Below, piece by piece: positions 58,270-64,000 of a stretch of 64,000 bases of DNA. The first letter of the stretch is position 1, and each line of letters starts with the position of its first letter. The DNA lies in assembly GCA_003280725.1 (NCBI GenBank), contig QCED01000001.1:1-64000 (forward strand), given 5' to 3'. The notes under the pieces are model-generated. The model did no database searches. It saw only the letters and a program-made list of their open reading frames with translations, and was not told the DNA's origin. The stretch is from Prochlorococcus sp. AG-355-M18. Its GTDB lineage: Bacteria > Cyanobacteriota > Cyanobacteriia > PCC-6307 > Cyanobiaceae. Position numbers and translations under genes: made by a program.

Positions 58270-58277
58270 TAAAAATT

Positions 58278-58421
58278 TCAATTGTTATAATCTTTAAGTA
58301 TCTCTACACACTTAGAAATACAATTTCCATCTTTCATATCACAGCTTGTAATGCATTCAAAATAAGTTTCAATAGGGTCAGAAATGTGAAGCTGATTTTC
58401 TTTTAAATCATTTTTGTTCAT
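58278..58421 (-). CDS. Small twin-CX3C protein
   Basis: A 47-residue protein from the ATG at 58421: MNKNDLKENQLHISDPIETY, then FECITSCDMKDGNCISKCVE. Two CX3C motifs, CITSC and CISKC, are separated by seven residues in a short helix-loop-helix. Twin CX3C motifs can form two disulfides or bind a metal. A longer frame from 58487 adds 22 unlikely residues. The protein has no signal peptide, so its cysteines are probably in the cytosol. It resembles small picocyanobacterial proteins of unknown function. Confidence 0.7.
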   Translation of the reverse strand: MNKNDLKENQLHISDPIETYFECITSCDMKDGNCISKCVEILKDYNN

Positions 58422-58574
58422 ATAAATTTTTAAAGCTAATTTTGTATTTTTTAGATTAGACAACAACGGTAAAATATGTAAAGACAAATGAGTGATCTTG
58501 CCTAGCTATATGTAAAGTTTTTTAAATAAAGCAAATTTTTTTTACCAAGAATAATTGCTAAATTACTAATCTTT

Positions 58575-60191
58575 TTATCCTTTTTTTTTGTCTAAAAAAT
58601 ATTCGTAGTTACCATTATATGAAAATAACTTTGAGTCTTTAATTTCGAGAATTCTATTTGCAACTTTTGAAATGAAATATCTATCATGAGAAACTATTAA
58701 TAATGATCCTTGATAATTCTTAATTGCTAACTCTAAATTTTCTTTCGATTGCAGATCCAAATGATTGGTTGGTTCATCCAATAGCAGAAAATTACTTGGA
58801 TTCATAATCATTAGAGCTAATGCTAGTCTTGCTTTTTCTCCCCCGCTAAGTTGTTTAATATTTTTAAATACAGTTTCATTTTGAAAACCAAATCCCCCTA
58901 AAAATGTTCTTACTTTTTTTTGAGGCCACTCTGGAGATTTATTGCATATTAAATCAATAACCTTTTCCTCAAGAGAAAGTGCCTCAGCCTGGTTTTGTTC
59001 GTAATAACTTGAAATTATATTATGTTTACCAAAATTAATTTCTCCGATTTCAGGAGATATTATTTTCATAATAATTTTAAGCAGTGTCGATTTACCACAT
59101 CCGTTAGGTCCCAATATCGCTATTTTCTCTCCAGAAGATACCTTTAAATTTGCATCTAAAAAAAGAATTTTATCATCATAACTATGAGATAAATTTTTGA
59201 TAGTTAAAACGGATTTTCCTGAGCGAGGACAATCTGGAAAATTAAAAGCAGGACTTTTTGATTGGGCTACTGGGGCATCTATTTTAGAAATCTTTTTTAG
59301 TTGTTTTTCTCTACTTTTTGCTTGTGAACTTCTTGTTGCACTAGCTCTAAACCTATCTATATACTTTTTCTGGATGGCAATTTCTTTTTGTTGTAATTGA
59401 TATGCTTTATTTTGTGATTCCTCATTTAAATTTTTCTGTTCAACAAAAAAAGAATAGTTTCCATTATAAATTTCAGATATACCCCTATCTATAAAAATTA
59501 TTTTTTTACATAATTTATCTAAAAAATATCTATCATGACTAATAATAATAATTGCAATTTTAAGCGAAGATAAATATTCCTCCAACCAAAAAATAGTATC
59601 CAAATCTAAATGATTGGTTGGTTCATCTAATAAAAGCAAATCAGGTTTTTGTAATATTATTTTCCCAAGTGCAATTTTCATCTGCCAACCACCTGAAAAA
59701 TTTCCCACTAATTTATCAGCATCTTCAAGAGAAAAGCCTAGCATTGGCAATATTTTTTCAACATCAGATCGCATTTTATAGCCACCTAAAGCCTCAAATT
59801 TTGATTGCTGTTGTGAAAGTTGATTTACTAATATTTCAAGTTCATTGGCATGTTTTTTGATATCCAATGATTTCATTTCATTTTCAATTTCTAAAAGTTT
59901 GATGGAAACAATTTGTATATCTTTGAAGGAACTTTCTAATTCCTCTCTCACAGTACAATTCAAGTTACAATCTAATTCCTGCTTTAAATGTGCAATTTTA
60001 GGATTGCCCTCTTTTATGATCTTTCCACTTGTTTGATCTTCCTCTCCAATTAAAATCTTAAATTGGGTTGATTTACCCGCACCATTTGAACCAATCAAGC
60101 CAACTTTTTCTCCTTTTTTAATCTCCCAATTAATATTTTTTAAAACAACATCGGTAGAATAAATTTTGGTTACACCTTCAAATCTAATCAC
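58575..60191 (-). CDS. ABC-F ATPase
   Basis: Two ABC domains in one 538-residue soluble chain. Domain 1 has GSNGAGKSTQFKILIGEE (Walker A, residue 35) and GNFSGGWQMKIALGK with LLLLDEPTNHLDLDT. Domain 2 has LGPNGCGKSTLLKII near residue 350, KQLSGGEKARLAL and FLLLDEPTNHLDL. A charged linker, SQSKNKAYQLQQKEIA-like NEESQNKAYQLQQKEIAIQK, joins them. There are no membrane segments. ABC-F proteins act on ribosomes (EttA/Uup type); the exact subtype is not resolved. DEPTNHLD in both halves is diagnostic. Confidence 0.93.
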   Translation of the reverse strand: MIRFEGVTKIYSTDVVLKNINWEIKKGEKVGLIGSNGAGKSTQFKILIGEEDQTSGKIIKEGNPKIAHLKQELDCNLNCTVREELESSFKDIQIVSIKLLEIENEMKSLDIKKHANELEILVNQLSQQQSKFEALGGYKMRSDVEKILPMLGFSLEDADKLVGNFSGGWQMKIALGKIILQKPDLLLLDEPTNHLDLDTIFWLEEYLSSLKIAIIIISHDRYFLDKLCKKIIFIDRGISEIYNGNYSFFVEQKNLNEESQNKAYQLQQKEIAIQKKYIDRFRASATRSSQAKSREKQLKKISKIDAPVAQSKSPAFNFPDCPRSGKSVLTIKNLSHSYDDKILFLDANLKVSSGEKIAILGPNGCGKSTLLKIIMKIISPEIGEINFGKHNIISSYYEQNQAEALSLEEKVIDLICNKSPEWPQKKVRTFLGGFGFQNETVFKNIKQLSGGEKARLALALMIMNPSNFLLLDEPTNHLDLQSKENLELAIKNYQGSLLIVSHDRYFISKVANRILEIKDSKLFSYNGNYEYFLDKKKG

Positions 60192-60260
60192 TTTTTTAAA
60201 ATTAAATTTACAAAATCTGAGGCTTATTTACTAAAATATTTTGAAGAATAAAATTGATTT

Positions 60261-60437
60261 ATGAAAAGAATAGAACAAATTGTAGTAATTTTCATAGCTG
60301 CAGCTCTTGCAATTCCAAGTTATTGGTTTTTTTGGACTTTAGCTGGTGGGGGCGGCTACGACAAAAGAATAAAACCAATGATCAATCAGAATGATAATTC
60401 TTCAGAATATTTTACTAAAGACCTCCTCGAGCCTTAA
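60261..60437 (+). CDS. Small single-helix membrane protein
   Basis: A 58-residue ORF, MKRIEQIVVIFIAAALAIPS, then YWFFWTLAGGGGYDKRIKPM, with one N-terminal membrane helix. The GGGGYD turn and the acidic tail ending FTKDLLEP are distinctive. It is too short for a 60-codon cut-off, but the coding character is strong (basic start, hydrophobic core, Trp/Tyr clusters), and I recall similar short cyanobacterial proteins. Function unknown. Its last 23 bases overlap the convergent Nif11-like gene. Confidence 0.68.
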   Translation: MKRIEQIVVIFIAAALAIPSYWFFWTLAGGGGYDKRIKPMINQNDNSSEYFTKDLLEP

Positions 60438-60645
60438 CTAACCACATTTTAGTCGCTTCATCGTCAATAGTACTCAAATACTCTATAACCTCTTCTTTAG
60501 TCACAGCGATATTTAACTCGTTACCAATATCACATATTTTATCTAGAGCTTTTTTGGGATTAGTCAGAGCTGTCATAAACAAACTGTTTTTCTTTCTGGA
60601 GTCGTTTGCTATTAACTTATAGAGCTTTTCAGCATTACTGGACAT
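60415..60645 (-). CDS. Nif11-like domain protein ending in a Gly-Gly motif
   Basis: A 76-residue protein: SSNAEKLYKLIANDSRKKNS, then LFMTALTNPKKALDKICDIG and NELNIAVTKEEVIEYLSTID. This pattern is that of the Nif11 domain, found both as small stand-alone proteins and as leader peptides of RiPPs such as prochlorosins. It ends KARGGL, a double glycine with only one residue after it, so there is no core peptide. No LanM-type enzyme lies in the window. It is most likely a stand-alone Nif11-like protein. Confidence 0.7.
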   Translation of the reverse strand: MSSNAEKLYKLIANDSRKKNSLFMTALTNPKKALDKICDIGNELNIAVTKEEVIEYLSTIDDEATKMWLVKARGGL

Positions 60646-60678
60646 GTTTTTAAAATCTATTATTAATAGATTATTACT

Positions 60679-61017
60679 TCAAGCTACATTTTGTTCATTA
60701 TATTTCTTAATAGATAAATCATTATCTGTATCTTTTATTTCTTTTGCAGATGCATCAGCCATACTTCTAGCGTCTAAACATAAAACCTTTCTCAGTTTCG
60801 CAAAGTTAGCTGCATGAGATTTTCTACCATCTTTTTGAGCACAATACTCAGACTGTTGAAGAATATGGTGAAGATGAGTTAACAAATATGGACTAATTAC
60901 TGCTGATACCAAAACATCACTATTTTCATTATCGTAAGAATCAGAATTCAATAATCTTTTTTTCTTTTTATCAATTATCAACCTTTTAGGTGAATCAATT
61001 TTTCTTGAATTTTTCAT
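60679..61017 (-). CDS. Conserved-looking protein of unknown function
   Basis: A 112-residue soluble protein from ATG 61017 (MKNSRKIDSPKRLIIDKKKK). The longer frame to 61050 adds MSVSISCFYYP. The core is SAVISPYLLTHLHHILQQSE then YCAQKDGRKSHAANFAKLRK, followed by VLCLDARSMADASAK. Three His and two Cys in the helical core are notable. No named family was recognised. It is divergent from the ribbon-helix-helix gene across 116 bases. Confidence 0.7.
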   Translation of the reverse strand: MKNSRKIDSPKRLIIDKKKKRLLNSDSYDNENSDVLVSAVISPYLLTHLHHILQQSEYCAQKDGRKSHAANFAKLRKVLCLDARSMADASAKEIKDTDNDLSIKKYNEQNVA

Positions 61018-61133
61018 AGGATAATAAAAACAACTAATTGATACGGACATATTTCCTTATTAATAATATACACAAAGATAGTATCCTTGACTAACTGTGT
61101 ATACTAATAAGTAACAGTTATCAACTTTGACTC

Positions 61134-61436
61134 ATGGCTACCCGTCAAAATTCAACAAATGGGAAGCCAAAATCTCCTAGAATTCAAGTAGTTCTTCCTG
61201 AATCAATTTGTGAACAGCTTAATATTCTAGCTACTAATGAGTCTAGGACCGTTAGTAATATGGCAAAGGTTTTAATACAAGAAGGTTTAAAACAATACTT
61301 TGAAAAGGAAGGCAAAGCACTTATTTCAGAACTCAATTTAAATACAGATAAATTTAGAGACGAACTTGAAAAAAAAAGTGTCAAAAGATTGAAAAAAGCT
61401 CCTCAAAGGATTAGATACTATAAAAAATCTGATTAA
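61134..61436 (+). CDS. Ribbon-helix-helix (CopG/Arc-like) protein
   Basis: A 100-residue protein whose residues 14-60 are a ribbon-helix-helix: PRIQVVLPESICEQLNILAT, then NESRTVSNMAKVLIQEGLKQ. A basic, Lys-rich C-terminal tail (KKSVKRLKKAPQRIRYYKK) follows. It is probably a small DNA-binding repressor. There is no adjacent toxin gene of RelE or PIN type, so an antitoxin role is not supported. The divergent gene at 60679-61017 could be its target through the shared 116-base region. Confidence 0.82.
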   Translation: MATRQNSTNGKPKSPRIQVVLPESICEQLNILATNESRTVSNMAKVLIQEGLKQYFEKEGKALISELNLNTDKFRDELEKKSVKRLKKAPQRIRYYKKSD

Positions 61437-61441
61437 AATAA

Positions 61442-62146
61442 CTAATTTTGAGGTAATTTCTGTAAATCTGCAGTTTTTCCCATAACCACCAAAATATTGC
61501 CCCTTTCCAAAATATATTTTGCTGGTGGATTAACTGTTAACTCCTCCGCGGGTCCAGCTGCAAGAACATTTACTAAATAATTTTTTCTCAAATTTAAATC
61601 TCTCAAAGATCTTCCAATAAATTCCTCTGGAACAGTGATTTCATCTATACCAGTTTGATTATCTAGTTCCAATCTTTCAATTAGATTTGGTCTCACAAGT
61701 TCTAAACCTAATCTTTCTCCTTGCATTCTGGAAGGAAAGACAACTTTATCTGCCCCTACCCTTTTTAACATTTTTTCGTGCAAATCACTCGTAGCTCTCG
61801 CTATGACCCTTTTCACTTTGCTACCTTCACTATCCTTAGCAATAAGGGTTGTAGTTATACTCGCCTCAATAGGTTCACTTATGCCAACTACAACAGTATT
61901 CATTTCCAATATTCCTGATTCCTTCATAGACTCTTCATCAGTACAATCTACGACTCTAGCTTCAATCGAAGGTTCCAATTGTCTCAAATCATCAATAGCT
62001 TTTTCCGAATAATCTGCAGCTAAAACATCTACACCATTATTAATAAGTTCTCTACAAACTGCAGTTCCAAATCTGCCAACGCCGACAACTGCAAAAGTGA
62101 GTGCTTCATTTTCTCTCTTTTGAGACCACTGCCACCAATCAGCCAT
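61442..62146 (-). CDS. ktrA: K+ channel/transporter regulatory subunit KtrA
   Basis: KtrA is the cytosolic RCK ring that gates KtrB. The N-terminal Rossmann fold has FAVVGVGRFGTAVCRELINN (GxGxxG) and VLAADYSEKAIDD, followed by NTVVVGISEPIEAS. The C-terminal TrkA-C part includes IGRSLRDLNLRKNYLVNVLA near residue 170. The 234-residue length is normal. It follows ktrB by 18 bases on the same strand, a standard ktrB-ktrA unit. It is convergent with the ribbon-helix-helix gene. Confidence 0.93.
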   Translation of the reverse strand: MADWWQWSQKRENEALTFAVVGVGRFGTAVCRELINNGVDVLAADYSEKAIDDLRQLEPSIEARVVDCTDEESMKESGILEMNTVVVGISEPIEASITTTLIAKDSEGSKVKRVIARATSDLHEKMLKRVGADKVVFPSRMQGERLGLELVRPNLIERLELDNQTGIDEITVPEEFIGRSLRDLNLRKNYLVNVLAAGPAEELTVNPPAKYILERGNILVVMGKTADLQKLPQN

Positions 62147-62164
62147 AATTAAATTCAGTCAATC

Positions 62165-63568
62165 CTAAACATAGAGATCAGCTCTAGGATAGCCAATTCT
62201 CTTTTGTCTATCTATTCTACTCTTATAGAGCGCTTGCCAAAGTGCACTTAACAGCAACAGGATCCCAAGTCTTCCCACAAACATACCCACAATAAGAATA
62301 AATTGGCCAAAATGATTTAATTTTACAGTTAAACCAATATCAAAACCAACAGTTGCAAATGCAGATATACAAGTAAAAAGAATTTCCAGAAATGTGAACG
62401 ATTCTTTTTTAACAAACGTATTAGTTGTACTTAGCAACATTGCCATTAAAAGAACAAAAAGTAAAGATCCAACTGTAATTCCAACTGCCTTGAGAATAAC
62501 TTTGTCTGAAATTACTCTATTGCTAATAATTACATCTTTCTGCCCTCTTAAAGTTGATCTAGTTGCAGCCATTAAAGCAATAAATGTAGTTGTTTTTATA
62601 CCTCCACCAGTACCTCCAGTACTTGCTCCAATAAACATCAGTGTCATTAATAATAAGAGGCCCGTATCTGAGATAGAGTTCAAAGAAATCGGAAAATTTG
62701 TAAAGCCTGCAGTTCTTGCACTAACTGTTTCGAAGATAGATGACAATAACCTCTCAAACAAATTCAAATCATTAAAAAATTGACTATTTAGCAAAGATTC
62801 AGTAATAAAGAATCCTAATGATCCAAATAATATTAGAGACAAACTTGTCCTAATAACTAGTCTAGAATGAAGACTCAATTTTTTATATGAAAGATTTTTT
62901 TTATTACTCCAAATATCATCTATAACCCTCCATCCCAGTCCACCCATGAAAATGAGAAAAATAAATACAGTATTAACCAAAAAATTTGTTCTATAGTCTT
63001 GAAGACTATTAGACCATAAAGAAAAACCTGCATTGTTATAGGCAGATATACTGTGAAAAATAGAGGACCAAAGTCTTTCCCAATTATTTTGAATATCTAC
63101 AAATCCAAAAGAATATAAAACAATAGCGCCTAAAGATATGATACAAGTTGCAGTTATAGCAATGCTTTGAAAAGTTCGGCCAATACCTCCAACTCCGAAT
63201 TCATCAAGAGTTTTTCCTTTATCTAATCTAGTTCTTAGTTTTGTCCCCTTTACAACGAAACCTTGTAGAAATGTGGTAATAGCCATTAATCCAAGACCAC
63301 CTGATAAAAGCATAAAAGCCAAGAAAACTTGGCCAAAGAAGTTCAAATCAACGCCAATATCTATTATAGTCAAGCCCGTAACGGTTATGGCAGAGGTAGA
63401 TGTAAAAAATGCTTCCCACAAACCAACCTTTGAAGATGAACATAAAGGGGAACTTAAAATTAAAGTTCCAAAGAAAATAATAAACAATCCTGTAACGATA
63501 GTAAATTGAGGTACAGATAGTTTTCTGTAAGCATCCTTTAACCTGTAAACATTACTTGTGAATTTCAC
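62165..63568 (-). CDS. ktrB: Na+-dependent K+ transporter membrane subunit KtrB
   Basis: A 467-residue TrkH/KtrB-type channel with four M1-pore-M2 repeats. The selectivity loops with Gly are visible in FTSTSAITVTGLTIIDIGVD, HSISAYNNAGFSLW, ETVSARTAGFTNFPISLN and CISAFATVGFDIGL. The M2C gate-loop region is IGASTGGTGGGIKTTTFIAL. Ktr transporters take up K+ with Na+ and matter for osmotic adjustment in marine cyanobacteria. It lies between the DASS-type transporter end and ktrA. Confidence 0.94.
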   Translation of the reverse strand: MKFTSNVYRLKDAYRKLSVPQFTIVTGLFIIFFGTLILSSPLCSSSKVGLWEAFFTSTSAITVTGLTIIDIGVDLNFFGQVFLAFMLLSGGLGLMAITTFLQGFVVKGTKLRTRLDKGKTLDEFGVGGIGRTFQSIAITATCIISLGAIVLYSFGFVDIQNNWERLWSSIFHSISAYNNAGFSLWSNSLQDYRTNFLVNTVFIFLIFMGGLGWRVIDDIWSNKKNLSYKKLSLHSRLVIRTSLSLILFGSLGFFITESLLNSQFFNDLNLFERLLSSIFETVSARTAGFTNFPISLNSISDTGLLLLMTLMFIGASTGGTGGGIKTTTFIALMAATRSTLRGQKDVIISNRVISDKVILKAVGITVGSLLFVLLMAMLLSTTNTFVKKESFTFLEILFTCISAFATVGFDIGLTVKLNHFGQFILIVGMFVGRLGILLLLSALWQALYKSRIDRQKRIGYPRADLYV

Positions 63569-63572
63569 GATA

Positions 63573-64000
63573 TTACCCGTAATTTAAAATTATCAATGCT
63601 GGCACAGTAAATGACATTATAAGTGTTAATCCTGCGCCGTATTTTGCTATATCAAAAAATCTATATCTTCCAGGACCATAAACCATTAAATTTGTTTGAT
63701 AACCCATTGGAGTCAAGAAAGATTGACTTGCACCAAATAAAACAAGCATTATTAAAGCGCTTGGTGAAATTTCTAAAACATTTGAGAATTCAATAGCAAC
63801 AGGCAAAATCAAAGCAACCGAAGCAGCATTACTTATAAATTGCGTAAGAATAACTGTAGATACAAAAATTACGACTAGTGCAAAATAAAGAGGCATTCCG
63901 TTAAGGGCAAAGTTTAGATTAACTGCAATTACATCTGCTAATCCAGTTATCTGCATAGCTACACTAAAACACGATAAAGATCCCAGCAATAAAATAACGT
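63573..64000 (-). CDS. DASS/SLC13-type Na+-coupled anion transporter, C-terminal end (partial)
   Basis: The minus-strand frame continues past the window end, so the N-terminus is missing. The visible 140 residues hold about four helices, including the SLC13-type LTQFISNAASVALILPVAIE and a later GASQSFLTPMGYQTNLMVYG (SNT-like turn with a conserved Pro). This family carries sulfate or dicarboxylates with Na+. In cyanobacteria this gene lies next to the ktr pair and is often annotated as a possible sodium/sulfate transporter; the substrate is not determined here. It ends 4 bases before ktrB. Confidence 0.8.
   Translation of the reverse strand, partial: VILLLGSLSCFSVAMQITGLADVIAVNLNFALNGMPLYFALVVIFVSTVILTQFISNAASVALILPVAIEFSNVLEISPSALIMLVLFGASQSFLTPMGYQTNLMVYGPGRYRFFDIAKYGAGLTLIMSFTVPALIILNYG

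Noticed and set aside
60415..60645. A prochlorosin biosynthesis locus
   Set aside because: There is no core peptide after Gly-Gly and no lanthionine synthetase or peptidase-transporter in the window.
61134..61436. Toxin-antitoxin antitoxin
   Set aside because: The ribbon-helix-helix fits, but no toxin-like gene is adjacent on the same strand.
62394..62783. A 129-codon + strand ORF inside ktrB
   Set aside because: It is the antisense shadow of a well-supported membrane protein gene.

Overview
The window is a stretch of an A+T-rich, very compact cyanobacterial chromosome. The evidence is phytochrome-free photosynthesis bookkeeping throughout: NDH-1 subunits (ndhD, ndhF, ndhM, ndhO and a CRR7 homologue), the PSI assembly factor Ycf3, Ycf34, a Ycf33/DUF751 protein, a PetL-like peptide, a high-light-inducible protein, the carotenoid genes crtP, crtB and crtQ, the RbcR regulator, and the response regulators RpaA and RpaB. 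Gene order, base composition, very short intergenic gaps and the reduced regulator set fit a high-light Prochlorococcus. The genus is inferred from family knowledge; no search was run.

Layout. 1-3.7 kb: end of a CYTH protein, a small LuxR-type regulator, metF, a sugar nucleotidyltransferase and scpA. 3.8-14.4 kb: ndhD and ndhF, a Z-ISO/NnrU-type protein, rbcR, DUF3172 plus ndhM, the crtP-crtB pair, an RRM protein and a CCA-type nucleotidyltransferase. 14.4-26.9 kb: ycf34 and tsaB, then the minus-strand lipid run rpaB-plsX-fabH-fabD-plsC, then radA, ycf3, a copper ATPase-tmk-holB run, and rpaA. 26.9-30.6 kb: the only accessory region, a small island ending at tRNA-Asn. 30.6-64 kb: core genes again, including cysK, ndhO, crtQ, hemD-rbfA, aroK, a tandem pterin synthase, rimO, a VKOR-thioredoxin fusion, nadB, a radical SAM protein, a TolC-like protein, a Deg protease, an ABC-F ATPase, and ktrA/ktrB with the end of a DASS-type transporter.

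The island is the most interesting part. A degenerate copy of the tRNA-Asn 3' end lies at 28553-28574 in the same orientation as the intact end at 30543-30564, so about 2 kb is bracketed by att-like direct repeats. A minus-strand terminator sits 24 nt past the distal copy, where the original tRNA terminator would be if an element had inserted into the tRNA. Between the repeats are an AlpA-like gene, a TPR gene, an unknown gene, a 46-bp fragment of a second alpA, and a DUF805-SHOCT gene cut by an in-frame TGA. There is no integrase, so it looks like a decayed or non-autonomous tRNA-targeting element of the kind called tycheposons in Prochlorococcus. Just outside lie a secreted-protein gene without a normal start and a micro-ORF disrupted by a (GATA)4 repeat.

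Several real genes are very small: petL-like (45992), hli (56093), a twin-CX3C protein (58278) and a 58-aa membrane protein (60261). Start codons are often TTG or GTG. I corrected several starts (ycf3, iscA-like, the inositol monophosphatase, and others) where family length or N-terminus argues for it.
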